Assembly (NCBI RefSeq): GCF_014529535.1
Contig: NW_023503375.1
Location: 3,531,620 to 3,595,619 of the forward strand
Direction of reading: 5' to 3'
DNA from: Bradysia coprophila
Lineage: Eukaryota > Arthropoda > Insecta > Diptera > Sciaridae
Length of the DNA: 64,000 nucleotides
Position numbers and translations under genes: made by a program
The notes under the pieces: model-generated
The model's input: the letters and a program-made list of their open reading frames with translations, nothing else
What the model was told of the DNA's origin: nothing
Database searches by the model: none
Shown here: in pieces, positions 14,501-25,980 of the stretch
Position numbering within the stretch: the stretch's first letter is position 1
How the letters are laid out: every line of letters begins with the position of its first letter

Positions 14501-17500
14501 ATATTTATACCAAAAAATTAGTATTTTGTCTTCAAATTCATCCAAATTCAAAATTTTCATTACATTTCTGCTTAGTCCACATGAGCTATATACACGATAT
14601 TCATCCGGTTCATCCGGTTTACCATTCAAAAGTGAGTAATGCGGCCAGAGAAGTTAAATGTTTTTTTTCTTTAAACTAAAATTAAAATGAATATTACTAA
14701 CCCCCCAGTGTCTCTATGCTGTTCAACGTTTTGATGTCAATAACAGAGAGAAAAATAAAATCGCTTTTCGTAAATGACAAAAATCACATAAACACCGACC
14801 ACAAAGTCTGGTCGTAATTGAACGTTGATCTAGCTATCTTGAATGTTTAAAATAAGAAATTCTTGCCTAATGTGTCGCAATGGCTAACCCGTTCTACATT
14901 CCTTATTATGTTCCTATATAAGTGTTGCAATAGCTAATCCGCTCACCGTTCCTTATAAAAATCCTACCGACCTTTTCTGGCTTAAATTTTATTGGAAAGT
15001 TCAAAAATCTCACAAAAAAAACAGCAAAAAATCAATGTGACATGAGCCGGTCGCTTGTTATTTGTGCTTTTACTTTTGAAAATTGCTTCTCGACTTCCTG
15101 TTTGATGTATAGTTCCTTAGTGTGTATTCTATGATTCAGGGAGACTGATAGTTTAGTGATCGGCACTGAAGCAGTCAAGGCAACAGTATTAAAATGAGTG
15201 AATTTCTGGTATTTGTTTCTGCAAGCCAAAGAGCGAAAGAAACCTTACACTAAATATCTTAATTTCTGGATCAGAACACCTCAACAATCCACAAGACCTC
15301 TAGTGGTTTTGCGAATAGTTTGCAACAATACAACAGATCTCCCTGCCGTTTCCGGAACTTTCGCAGAACTTTCAATTTCTTCAAAAAGAAATGTTTTCGA
15401 AATAAGAGCTATGGACCCTTTGCAAATTTGTAGCCTAAATATGGGCGGAAAAATATTCGTTTTTTGATGATTTCTCTGAACCGAAATCTTTTTTTGAAAA
15501 AGTAAAATCATTGAAGCACGCAAGGATGTGCTTACTTTGAAAGGAAAAATGTGTTTGTGAGTCGTAACTTAACCCACCACTTGGAGAAACCTGTACAGAT
15601 TACATAAATTTACACAGTCTGCAAAGGTTCTCTAAAGTGGGATAAGCTATAACCCACAAACCAATCTTTCTTTTTAATGGTTTTACCGTTTCAAAAAAGA
15701 TTTTGGTTCAGAGAAATTATCAAAAAACTAATGTTTTAGGCTACAAATTTGCAGAGTGTCCATTGCTCTTAATGTTCTGTTTTTTGAATTTTATATGGCA
15801 TCAAGTATTGGCGTGTTTTTGTTTCATACACCACGAAATCTACGACTTTTGATCCAGGGTCTATTTTCAAAGAGAGAATCTTTAAAAATTATCAAAATTT
15901 CTTAAACTAATTTTCAAAAATTCTAAAATTTTGTAGAGAATTTCCAAGGTTTTCTTTCTGGAAAATACACACGATGGAAACGTTTCTCCTTTTTAAACAC
16001 ATATTCCACCAACTCAATTTCAATTTCAATTTCATTTATTTCCAAGAAAAAACTTCTAACATTAAACACACAGCGTAGCTCCAGTATGCGTTACAATTCT
16101 AAGGAGCTACAACTCAATCCACAGTTGCCTGTGTTTCTTAGACTTAGAAGTACTTTAGCATTCAAATGGAAAACAAAACACTCGTTTTTTGCACGAGATT
16201 CACTTAATCTAGTACTTTGAGGCCATAAAAATGTGGATAATATTTATGGTTTGAAGAAACAGAAACAATAATAGTATCAGATAAAAGGTTTCTAAGCTAG
16301 TTTCGTCGAGTGTTGGCAGTGTACCAGAACCTATCTACTCTATAACGTTTTCTAGAATTCTCCATAATTTCTAGAAGTTTTTAAGAACTACACAATCTCT
16401 TGTAGAGAATTTCTATCAAATCTACAAATTTCTAAAAATTTTGAAGTTTCTAAAATGTCTAAAATTTTCTAGAATTTATAAAAAAAAATCCTGAAAATTT
16501 TCCCTGGGTGTACAGAACTACATTTTCTTTGCTTTTATTACGTTGCCTTTAAATTTCCAAAAAAATGTCTTGAATAAACCTGCCATAAGTGGTTGAAAAT
16601 CCGTGTTTTTTAAGAAGTAAAATATGGGCAAACGACAAACGAAATTGTATTAAAATTCAAAATATAAGTTTGTGTTGTATACGTCGCTTTAATTATAGGT
16701 TTTTTTATTATTCTTTTAATTAAACACAGTATCCACATATTATTGATCTGAAGATGGTGTGTGCATGTTAAACTTAAACTCGAAAGTTATTTTTTTGTGT
16801 TCTAAACAAAAATCGATTTTTTTTATTTTTACCTTTTATTTTAGGCATGTTTAATGTTGTATAATTACTTATTATTATTTTTTTTGCATCATTACAGAGA
16901 GTAACAATAAACTTACGAAAACGAATTAATCTTTTCATTTTATTTTTAATAGCTTACGATAGGTCAGGTCAGATCTGTACTAACTTCAATTGATTTTATA
17001 ATGACCTGACCTGAATTTTCATGTCATTCAATGTGATTCAGACCTGAATTTTTCAGATTTACCGGATAAATTCAGGAGCTTAAATATTTTGCTTCGTACA
17101 CTTAAGCAGTGCCTTTTTTGAAAAATTTTGATTTGCTAAATTTCATAATTTTTTTTTTATTTGCTAAAATTTGCCACATTTTTTACAGTCAGAGGCAGTG
17201 AAATTTCAGCATGAATTTGTTTCAGCTGATCCATACAAATAATAAAAGCTGTTTATTCGTCTTTATACGGTTTTACCACTACCACATGAGCGTAGCAGCT
17301 GCAACCGTATAAACAGCTTCGATTGTATGTGTGGATCAACTTAAAAGCAGCAAATTCATGCTGAAATTTTACTGCCTCTGACTGTAGCAAATTTAGCAAA
17401 TCAATTTTCCTGAGTTTAAGTCAACAGTTAAATTTATATCGAAATGTGCCTCAGCTGTTTTAACAGCTGGTTCAATCATACAAACACACTGTTAGGTTAC

Positions 17501-19687
17501 ACTTGTTTAATGGGCAGTGAATGACAAAATCGTAGCGAAAGTTTGATTGTATAAGTAGACCAGCTGGTAAAACAGCTGAAGTTAATTTCGATATAAATTT
17601 GGTTGACTTCAATTGTAAAAAATCAGATCAAGTACCAGGTCCAATTTAGGATATTTTTGGCTTTAAATTTTAAGAGCCGATCAAACATTTGAATCGGTTG
17701 ATCTGACCAGTTCTTGAGCCCAAATTTTTCGATTTTATTTTTTATTCATTTTTATTTGCGCCACATTTTTGAAAATATTTTTAGTTTTTCGAATTTTTTA
17801 TAAAGTAAGAAACAAATGCAATCAACCAACAAAAACGATATAGAGTCAAAAAAAGATCCGAATCTGTGCATCAGATACAATATGCAATCAAAACAAATTT
17901 CGCTTTTATTAATTAGTATAATCCAAAGTGTCCAACTATTTTCTAAACAAAATATTGTCTGCTCAGCATTTTGTTTCAAGGTGAGATCTTTCGTTAAATT
18001 TTATCTTTTATGTTGTTAACACACAGCACTTTTAGTGTTTTATGGATATCATACTAACAAAATTGTTCTGGCATCGTGATGGTTTATAATAAAATTTTGT
18101 TTGTTTTTAATACATCAGGTGGATGCGCCCTTCTATTTTTGACTCTATTGAATGCATATTTAACATTTTTATTTTCTATTTTTATTATTTTGTTTATGTT
18201 TTTAACAATTAACCGAAAATGGAACCGGACATCTTAAAGCCTTTGTCCTCGAGATTCGATTCTTTCAGCAATGGGAAGATGTCCGATTTTATACTCGGCT
18301 GATTGTAATCGAATGGTTTAAGCAAAACGTTCACTTTTCCTTCCCTAGGAATATCAACTAAATTAAATGGAATTGTTTTTCGTGTTTTTGATTCAAATTG
18401 AGACACTAGATAGTCGAGACTAAATTGAACGTTATGCTCATTCTACTTACATTTACATTAGAAGACATTAAACCTATAAAACAGCACACACACACTTCAA
18501 ACATTCACGCTTCTCATTTAACTTCAAACTTCAACAAAATCACATTTTCACAATCGAAAAAATCAATCACAAACCGACACAGCCAATAATTTAACCCACC
18601 AAATCAATTCAAAATTTTCTTCCCCCTCTTGCAGACCAAAAAACCATCAGAACCAATCTACGCCGAGCCCAGCAAAAATCCGCAACCAGTCGCATCCAAT
18701 TCAAATTCATCGTCCTTGCATTTCGAGGAATATGACGGCGTTACATTTCGCAATCCACCACAAGCGTCCACCCCGTTGACCGTAGCCACGGTTCAAGCGA
18801 ATCGGAAAAGCGAAAATATTCGAAGCGATCCGAGTGCAACCGCTGACAGTCCCGGGAAAGAGGACGAGAAAAATCGCCATTCCGATAGTCAACTGTTAAA
18901 AGATGTTGAAAGTCAACCGGACGACGGTACCAGTCGACCGACTCGAAAGTATCATTCGAAGAGTTTTAGTTTGTCGGAAAATCGAATTGCTGCAGCCGGA
19001 TCGAATTTGTTCCATCAGAATCGTGAATTGTGGGAAAAACGAGCTGAATTGCAATCGCAACAAACTTTGCCGACGACTCGAATTTTATCACGAAATCGAA
19101 TTGCGCCAGACCTCGTAATGGACTTACCATTTCCGGTAAGCAAAGATTGTCCGACACGTAGTTCCAGAGATTCGTTAGACATCGATGCGGAAGATTTGAC
19201 CTCAGCCGAACGTTTTGCGGCACCGAATCAATGTACGCTAAAGAAGAACGAACGCTTTTCAAACGACTCGTACGAGTCCAAGAAAGAAGTGAAATTGGAC
19301 TACAAAGGAACAGACAAACCGAAAGCGGAAGTGAAACCACAAGAGATTACCGTGAATACGGACATCGGCGAAGATGGCCAGCGCAGTTCGACAGATCGAA
19401 ATAAATTCGACGATGTATTGCATATTGACGAGGAACCATCCAAGGAATTACAGAAAAGTCCCATACCGGCGAGGAACACAAAGAAATTCGTGACGCAATT
19501 TGCTGATATGAAATTGACTGGTGGATGTTTGAGTTCCACCGAAGCACCTCCCAGCAACAACGGTCCGCCACCACAACAAACGCTCAGCTCTTTTAAGCCA
19601 CAAGTGAAAGTCAAACCGCAATTGATGAAAAAGCCATTAGTGTTACCGCCCACAACACCGGAAATGAGCCGTCGAAGTCATGATTAA
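8587..19687 (+). CDS. srGAP: SLIT-ROBO Rho GTPase-activating protein (srGAP), lacking only the first exon
   Basis: Thirteen exons whose phases all close: 8587-8770, 9755-10010, 10083-10214, 10280-10408, 10472-10852, 12090-12203, 12275-12542, 12617-12829, 12897-13002, 13077-13369, 13452-13632, 13696-14086, 18635-19687. About 1,230 residues are visible. The order is F-BAR domain with coiled coil (exons 1-7, e.g. LQDFFRRRGEVELDYS), RhoGAP domain (exons 7-10; GIFRVSG carries the arginine finger, YNLAICFGPTLM is typical), SH3 domain (exon 11, ATAQFDFNARS...DWWQGTV) and a long Ser/Pro/Gln-rich disordered tail. Family knowledge: srGAPs bend or bind membrane through the F-BAR, inactivate Rac/Cdc42-type GTPases, and act in Robo axon guidance and neuronal shape. 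The start codon is outside the visible exons because exon 1 here begins in phase 1. An AATAAA lies near 19864. The 4.5-kb last intron is full of repeats. Confidence 0.95.
8856..9009. mobile_element. hAT-type MITE in srGAP intron, with 8-bp target duplication
   Basis: The element begins CAGGGCCGTATCTAGA and ends with the near reverse complement TCTGGCTACGGCCCTG. It is flanked on both sides by GTACAATA (8848-8855 and 9010-9017), an exact 8-bp direct repeat as expected for hAT insertions. The inside is a GC-rich hairpin (GGGGCGGCGCCCC) plus a T-rich loop, so it is non-autonomous. It lies between the first two visible srGAP exons. Confidence 0.88.
11640..11860. repeat. Inverted pair of tRNA-like SINE copies in srGAP intron
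   Basis: The plus copy at about 11761-11860 has an A-box-like TTGGTCTAGTGATTCG, a B-box-like GAGTTCGATCG, then CGGATGGAGC and a T-run. The minus copy at about 11640-11705 holds the same tail (GCTCCATCCGGAGATCG, read in reverse) and the AATGAACAGA segment. Two divergent copies of one tRNA-derived SINE therefore sit head to head in the 1.2-kb intron. The sequence is too diverged to be a working tRNA gene. Confidence 0.55.
14087..14107 (+). other. srGAP: Alternative short C-terminus of srGAP by intron retention
   Basis: If the donor at 14087 (GTATTGG, a weak non-consensus donor) is not used, the frame runs on for six codons and stops at 14105-14107. The product would end ...FEVLETTV just after the SH3 domain and its linker, without the roughly 350-residue tail coded at 18635-19687. 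The following DNA is T-rich. Whether this isoform exists is inference. Confidence 0.35.
15411..15770. mobile_element. Foldback repeat with TTTGTAGCCTA arms, copy 1
   Basis: The left arm (ATGGACCCTTTGCAAATTTG, then TAGCC) returns inverted at 15740-15770 (GGCTACAAATTTGCAGAGTG). Further in, both arms share TTTTTTGATGATTTCTCTGA / TCAGAGAAATTATCAAAAAA. The centre has a second palindrome around ACCTGTACAGATTACATAAA. The same design recurs at 46180-46420, and half of it at about 39262-39345. It is non-coding. Confidence 0.65.
16020..16135 (-). mobile_element. Probable LINE 3' tail
   Basis: Read on the minus strand this is a GGAGCTACGCTGTGTG segment, then AAATAAATGAAATTGAAATT ending in (GAAATT)n. 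A short 3'-UTR followed by a simple tandem tail is typical of 5'-truncated jockey/CR1-type non-LTR elements. No reverse transcriptase reading frame remains next to it. Confidence 0.45.
16330..16500. repeat. AT-rich TCTAGAAATT-type degenerate repeat
   Basis: The stretch is built of variants of TTTCTAGAATTTT and AATTTCTAGAAGTTTT. A related block in the opposite orientation lies at 21541-21790 (CTTCTAGAACTTTTTTCAGA...). Both end beside a CCTGGG/CCCAGG motif, which suggests two copies of one element rather than chance AT richness. Confidence 0.45.
17186..17384. mobile_element. MITE with TA target duplication (CAGTCAGAGGCAGT ends), copy 1
   Basis: The ends CAGTCAGAGGCAGTGAAATT and its near reverse complement enclose subterminal inverted repeats CAGCATGAATTTG / CAAATTCATGCTG and GCTGTTTAT...ATAAACAGC. 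TA flanks both ends, as expected for Tc1/mariner-type insertion. It lies in the last srGAP intron. Confidence 0.75.
17412..17617. mobile_element. MITE-like foldback element next to the previous one
   Basis: The arms read AAGTCAACAGTTAAATTTAT...TCGAAAT and, inverted, ATTTCGATATAAATTTGGTT...GACTT, with inner palindromes CAGCTGTTTTAACAGCTG. It belongs with 5416-5604 by its ends. Only about 27 bp separate it from the TA-flanked MITE at 17186-17384, so the two may have inserted one beside the other. Confidence 0.6.
18209..18440 (-). other. Unassigned minus-strand open frame inside the last srGAP intron
   Basis: The frame runs without a stop from about 18440 to a TAA at 18209-18211 and reads ...VQFSLDYLVSQFESKTRKT, then ...PREGKVNVLLKPFDY, ending SGSIFG. 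Composition and codon use look more protein-like than the AT-rich surroundings. A possible acceptor (AG before AATGAGCAT) precedes it. It could be the last exon of a nested gene, a fragment of a mobile element, or chance. I recognise no family. Confidence 0.2.
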
Positions 19688-20271
19688 CTTGTCGTCGCTC
19701 ACATTTAGGACATTCATTTTAGGATTCAGTAATTCTTTGGACTCGGTGTCGAACTCTGTTTGAGTCTTCATTCGTTTTTTTTGTGATTTTTTTATTATTA
19801 TGAAACTTTCGTTAAACTTAAGATTTAGTTACTGTAACCAAAGTGAAGCACAATTTGCTCCCAAATAAATTTATTATAAGATTTCGATGATTCGGACGAT
19901 TAATACGTGTGATTGCTCATTCATCTTGAATAATGTTCCGTTGAAAATATTCTCATCATTAACATACGTAACCGAAACCAAGCAAACAACAAATTGATGT
20001 GAACCGGTGAGACGGATTTATTAGTTTATAAAATTGTAAAAACAAAACCAAATATGAAAATGCTCTCATTGACAAAACAAAAGGAAACACCAACTTATTC
20101 TAGTGAATACAAGTAAATTTTAAATAAAGACTGGGGGCGATGTGTGTATGGTAGGGTGTAGATTTTCCGAAAAATTTTACAAATTAGTCATTCAATAGAC
20201 ATTTACAGCTGCGGTACGCTGCTTGACAAAAAAAAATTGCAAATAAGAGTTTCGTTGAATGGGGTAGAAAC

Positions 20272-20466
20272 CAAGGCTGCATACTTTGGGGACGTCACGC
20301 AGATCGCAATTTTATTAGCTACGCGAGAACACACCTTTTCCATACAAACAAATTCACCAAAATTGAATTTGTATGGCGTGCTGAATTTTTTAGATGAAAC
20401 GTGGTAGATGAAACGTGGTGTGTAACCATCTGAATCTGCGTGACCTCCCCAAAGTATACAGCCTTG
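20272..20466. mobile_element. hAT-type MITE (CAAGGCTG family), copy 1, with 8-bp target duplication
   Basis: The terminal inverted repeats CAAGGCTGCATACTTTGGGG and CCCCAAAGTATACAGCCTTG continue into GACGTCACGCAGA / TCTGCGTGACCTC. The flanks are an exact 8-bp duplication, GTAGAAAC, at 20264-20271 and 20467-20474. It is 195 bp long and non-coding. The second copy is at 45380-45607. Confidence 0.92.
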
Positions 20467-20660
20467 GTAGAAACAAGCAATTCATAGCTGTAGGACTATA
20501 ACTTTTAGCATTGTCAAGAAGTCACTGTAAACAAGTTCGGATCTCAGTAATAAATATTTGCAGATAAAGACGTTCGGGTGTCGGTTCTGAGGTTATATTC
20601 GCTAAAGAAGTCGTCAGTTTCTGGCAAAACTTTGTGCCCATCCTGACGTAGCGATAAAAA

Positions 20661-20891
20661 CAGTCAGAGTCAGTGAAATTTCAGCATGAACTTGCTTCAG
20701 CTGTTTTCGAGTTGATCCACACAAACAATCAAAGCTGTATAGTGTGTAATATACACTGTATATGTGTTTACATGGTTTTACCACTACCACCCGAGTGCGT
20801 GTAGCAGATTAAATCATATAAAAAATGTTGTGTTGATCAGCTGAAAAACAGCTGAAGTAAATTCACTCTGAAAATTCACTGTCTCTAACTG
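20661..20891. mobile_element. CAGTCAGAG-family MITE, copy 2
   Basis: The same ends and interior motifs as the element at 17186-17384 are present (CAGTCAGAGTCAGTGAAATT, CAGCATGAA, GGTTTTACCACTACCAC, ...TCACTGTCTCTAACTG). It is longer and more diverged, and the TA flank is clear only on the right. Confidence 0.7.
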
Positions 20892-21540
20892 TAGACAATT
20901 TGAAAATGTAATATGACCAAAATCGATGACATGCTTTCCAAGTTAGGGCTGGACACTTTGAGTGTTTTCGATTTTCTGTACTTGAAAACAGATTTTACAA
21001 TTTCAATCAAAATCGGTAAAAAAGATTATGAAAATCGGTTCAGAAGATCGATGACATGCGTCCAAACCGATGGTCAGGTGTTCTGCTTCCAATACTATTG
21101 TTGGCGTTAGGTAGTTAGTTGTTGGCGTACTCGAAGTGTGTTTTTTCACCAATTTCACCACGAAATGGGCAATTTTTGGAAAATTTTTCGATTTCTGAGT
21201 TTTATGCTAATCTCAGCAACTGGCCATCAAAAGGCAAATACGGCACTGAGGGGCGGGAAATCAAGATTTAGTCGAAAGAGATTCAAGATTTAATCGAAAT
21301 TAACTAAAAAATGAAAGGCAATAGTGCCAGATTTCACCATAAGGCCAGTCTGGCCCTGCTCACCCCCTGGACACTTCGACAAAAAATATATGTGCTAAGC
21401 ATGAATACTGTCCTGAAAATAGGAAGGATTTTTTGCATGAAAGGTCGAGCTACACTCGACTCATAGAGTAGCACGGGGCTGGTTATGATTTCATTATTAA
21501 GAAGGAGATTGTGTCAACCGAATTAGTCAGGGCCTATTTT

Positions 21541-21790
21541 ATAAAAAAATTTTTAAGAACATCTCGAAACTTCTAGAACTTTTTTCAGAATTTTCAAGAA
21601 TTTTTTTATATAAATTTCTGCAATTTCCGAGGCATTTTCTTCAAAATTTAAAGTTTTAGAAATTCCATAAAATTTTACAAATTGTAGAATTTGTAGAAAT
21701 TTATAGAATTTTCTAAGAATTTCTTGAAATTTCAAGAAATTGTGCAAAACTCTTGAAAATTATGGAGAACCTTTTCTAGAAAATAGTCCC
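21541..21790. repeat. AT-rich TTCTAGAA-type degenerate repeat, second copy
   Basis: This is the reverse-oriented relative of 16330-16500: AACTTCTAGAACTTTTTTCA, TTTCTAAGAATTTCTTG and CCTTTTCTAGAAAATAG ending at CCCAGG. The short open frame it gives on the minus strand is low-complexity Ile/Lys/Phe/Leu and not a gene. Confidence 0.4.
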
Positions 21791-24700
21791 AGGAATCAGT
21801 AGTTTTCTGATGCACCTGAATATGTTTACAGAGCTATAGAATAGCTTGCAATTGCTACTTAACAACCCATCGACCAGTCTGATTTCAACCGAAAAATAAA
21901 ACAGGAAAATGGAAAGGAAACAAAAAAAAAACTGAAAAATGAAAGAGGAAAAAAAATATTTTTTATAGAAATTTTGTTTTGTAAAACTTTTTTAATCGAA
22001 AAAAAAGTAAACGGGATGATAAACTAAACTAAACTGAGAAAACAATTTACTAAAGTAGTAGAGTAACAGTAGACAACCATTTAATGTTTTTTTCTTCCGT
22101 TTCTTGTGGAATTAGATCGTCTCCTTAGAAGAGAATCAATTTAATTGCTGAATTTTTGTTGTTTCATTCATAAATGTTTATAAAAAATAAATTTGTGAGA
22201 AAAAAAAATATTTCTATTGAATATCTTGATATTATTGATATATATACCAACCAACATTGAACCAATTTATGTAGAAGAAAAAACCCTTATACCATTTTAT
22301 GATGTAAAACATTTACTAAGATTACCCACTAAAGAAACAAAACAAAAATTATTATAAACCACAACCCCTATTCACGCTATCATATCGGCCATCATAACAA
22401 GGAAACATATTCCAAAAATTCCGTTCAATTTTCACAACTTACAGTCCGACAGAATAATATAATCCCAACAATTTCTATTTTAGTGAACGGTTGGTGGGAT
22501 TGTATAACATTCTGTACGACTGTTAACAATAATGAGAAAATTAACTTAAAATTAACCTAAATGAATGACGAAATTAATCAAATATTTTGTGTATTTTAAA
22601 ATCTGATTGTAATATCAAATAAAACATAGCCAAAAAACAACGTTTACGGTCTTAAATAATTATATATTCACATTAGTAATCCAAGGAAAATACCAAGCAG
22701 ACATTAATTACAACACTCTGAATTAAGTAAAATATCAATTTAGAGAGAAGGAAGAAGAAGAAGAAGAAAGAAAGAAATCAAACAAACAATATTAACTGTA
22801 CTAAATAATCGTATGTGTTCCTTAATAATTGAGTAGATTTTAGCGTAATATTCAGTGAAAAGAGTAACGATATTTCATCACCAAAGAATTTTGGTGCAAT
22901 ACGTTTTATCAGAATGGAAATTCATCAAAATTGCTGCAAGGTATTGAAAGCTGAAGGAATTTTTCATTAATCAATCAAAGCCCCTATAAAGGGAACTGTG
23001 ACGCAAGTCCCAGTATATATTTGTAAAACAACCGATATCGTTTCACAGGTCCGGACTGGCGATGCCCGATGCGCCTTTTGCTTTTTAGCGCTCCTCAGAC
23101 AAGTACTTAGGCGCCTCTGAGCCGTTTTCAGCTAGTTCGCCCGATGCGTCTTTTGGTAGCCCTGTCGTTTTAGGTGACGGATGATCATAATCAAGAAAAT
23201 TTTAAAAGAATATTTGCGTCACACGGTTGCCACTTACGTGGAACCTGCATCACGAGCGCTTTATGCTATCTCCTCACATATTGTGGCTGCAACTCTCGAG
23301 ACTACGATTCGAATGCGTTTGAAAGAATAGAAAATTGAATTTCCTATGATCCGTTTCGGGTTACAAATCTCACACAGAAAAATATTTTCAATGGACAAAA
23401 CATTGGCCAGAACACAATTTTGTGTTGATATAACCGACTTTGATCATTTTTAAGATGAGTGGAGTGGATCGTGTAGCTTACTTTCACTTACAAAGTTTGT
23501 AGTGTTACTCTCAATAACCATTTTAAGGATCTTGCTGACGTCAACATTTAGAGGGATTGGGATCTCCACAAAATAAAACTGGTTGTGTTGTAGCTGTACG
23601 TCATTACAGCACGACCACTTTCTTCAACAAACTGTGAAAATTCATTCAAAAATACGAAGCTCAGTTTATCTTTTAAAACTGGTCCTGAGTGATTCAGACA
23701 ATTTATAAAAACTACTTTTCGTGCCAGGGGAATGATATTACCAATTGGATAAGGAAGGGGTCAAGACAATACAAACCTTCGTTTGAGAAAGCTCATGAAA
23801 TCCACCCTACTAATGAATAGAGATATATTGATTGAATTGACCACAAATTGAAAATTTTATTGGTGGTTCGCAATGACACAGAAAATACTGATACTTTTAT
23901 AGACGGCTGTTGGTAAGGTACTCTTATAACTCAAAACGTATAATGAAACAAATGAATTACATGACGCGATACTCGAAACAAACGAAGTAACAGATTTAAT
24001 CGTTATAATGGCGATACGCTTACCGTTTGTAAGAGGTTAATAGAGCGAAGGAAGTGAACAGAAGTAGAATATGAATATATCATTGTCTATAAAACTTAAA
24101 ATAAAAAAGGGAAGTTACAGTAAATATGTCCAATGTCCATACAATAAAATCGCTTCTGAGGTATGAATATATTTTGTTCATCATTTCGATGTGATATTAC
24201 AACTACTTGTAGTTCCATGCTTGCAAACTGCGAAGTATATTTTGCTAATTGAAAATGATTTCTACTTTTTAGTCAAGAATATGCTTTCAAAAAGGAATTT
24301 TAACATTTTAGAAACGGCTGTTATTGACAACGTTTTCCAAAATATGCTAACTAGTGTCTTCTTGTGTAGCACAATATATATACGTTAGAAGTACTAGATT
24401 TATATACGTTTGCTGTTTCTAAAAGGTTAATTGGAAAATTGAAAATTGCCCGTACTTTGTGCTAAGTAAAAAAACGTACAAAATGTGAGTGAATGTTGGA
24501 ACAGAAATATTTACCATTTAAACGTTACGTTCCTGTTTCCATTTAGAATTTATATCAGTCCTGTTTAATTTCACTTTTAGACCACACTCTAAATTAATGA
24601 ATTGACAAAAATACACAAAACACACACAAACAAGAATAAAATGTAACAAATTGGTGCGATTTTAGTCCCCTAAGAAAAAAAAACAATTTTTTCTAGTTAA

Positions 24701-25271
24701 TTTTTAAGAAAAATCTTAATGTTAGTTGAATAAAAATACAAAAAGGAAAAATATACAAAAAAAATGGATAAAAATCAACAAAAAATATTTATTTTTAGAT
24801 AGAACTATTATCTACCCCTCCTTGTTTATAATATGAAAATGAACTTGCATCTCAATGTAAAGAAAAAAAAAACAATTTTTTGTCTAAAGAAAATGTTTCA
24901 TTTGAAAATCTTTTTTTAGATTATGGAAACAAAAATGTGACTTTTTCTGATTCGATATTATTTAGTGTTAGTTTTAGAATATTTTAATGGAGAAAATTTA
25001 CAAATATTTCAGTGAAAAACACATTATATGAACTCTAGTACAGATATACGAAACTAAAACATGACAAAACTAAAAAAAAAAACAAAAACTGATGTATTAC
25101 AATAATTGTAATGAACAAGAATAAAGCATAATAATACTGTCCGAACCGCTTTTGATTTATTGGGATGAATTCCCAATACTCGATTTTCTCGTTTGCAAAT
25201 CCAACCTTAATAAGTCGACAAATATAAATGACCCTTGAGAGCCCGAATGAACCCGAAGAAACCTTTTTAAA

Positions 25272-25483
25272 CCCAAGGAACAGGTTATGACAACTCTGCG
25301 TTGATCATGAAGGCGGTGACACACAATCGCGTCAACGGCTGCAAAGTTTATATGTAAAATGGAACTTAGCAAAAACAAAATTTCGAGAAAATTATTTTCT
25401 TCAAGTTGATTTCTCACACCTCTTTATAAAATTTGGTGTCACCCGCCTCCGTAGTTATTTTAACCTGTTCTTTCAGAACTTTG
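25272..25483. mobile_element. AACAGGTTAAGACA-family foldback element, copy 1
   Basis: The left arm GGAACAGGTTATGACAACTC and the right arm ...TTTTAACCTGTTCTTTCAGA are inverted, with GAAGGCGGTGACACACAA on the left answered by GGTGTCACCCGCCTCCGTAG on the right. The other copies are at 45164-45637, 61672-61860 and 62547-62627. Confidence 0.7.
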
Positions 25484-25604
25484 TGCAAATCCGCCCACCA
25501 GTGAAATCTGCATACACGACGCTGCATAAAAAGAGTTATATTGACAAAAAAGAGTAGAAAACACGACAAAGGAAAGTAAACCAGGCAGGAGCAGAGTACG
25601 ATAA

Positions 25605-25690
25605 TACATTCAAAGAAGGGACTTAAATCCCGTTACAATCGTTTACGTATTCGTTTCATGCATTTGTTTTAGTAAGCGTTTAGCACCAAA
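25605..25690 (+). repeat. ATACATTCAA-GAAGGG dispersed repeat, copy 2
   Basis: ATACATTCAAAGAAGGGACT and AATCCCGTTACAATCGTTTA match 2257-2330 (ATACATTCAAGGAAGGGGCC, AATCCAGTTAGAATCGTTAT), including a preceding GGAGCA. Both copies lie upstream, by 0.25-0.5 kb, of an AATCTATTACTTC-type repeat in the same orientation, so they may be two parts of one old long element. Confidence 0.5.
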
Positions 25691-25855
25691 ATCAAAGTTC
25701 TACTTATGAATTTAGGTTCCTCATCAAATGGACTGCTCTTGTCTGGTTTGCGTTACTCTGCCGTGGTAGAAAATCTTACCGGTCGAAGGTAAGTTTGTCT
25801 CCAGGTAGCACAGGTGTAGCTCTCCGTACAAAAACCATTGAATGTATACTATATA

Positions 25856-25980
25856 GGTATGGTCTAATGTCAAAATGGAAAGGAGGAACAAACTCGCCTC
25901 TCAATGAAAAGCATTGAAAGGTGAAGTCTATTTCTATGAAATCGCTATTTCCTCCTTTTTGTATGGACAGACCATACTGT
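25856..25980. mobile_element. GGTATGGTC palindromic element, copy 1
   Basis: GGTATGGTCTAATGTC...GGAGG on the left is answered by CCTCCTTTTTGTATGGACAG...ACCATACT on the right, with TCGCCTCTCAATG / CATTGAAAGGTGA near the centre. A longer and more perfect relative is at 45750-45885. Confidence 0.6.

Noticed and set aside
18966-19653. Antisense frames of 117-124 codons over the last srGAP exon
   Set aside because: They mirror the low-complexity Ser/Pro/Lys tail of srGAP and match no protein.
21190-21370. Element bounded by CTGGCCATC and GGCCAGTCTGGCCCTG
   Set aside because: The inverted match is short and there is no flanking duplication; not enough to call.
23046-23175. hAT-like element starting CAGGTCCGGACTGGC
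   Set aside because: The start resembles a terminal repeat, but I found no matching inverted end or target duplication nearby.
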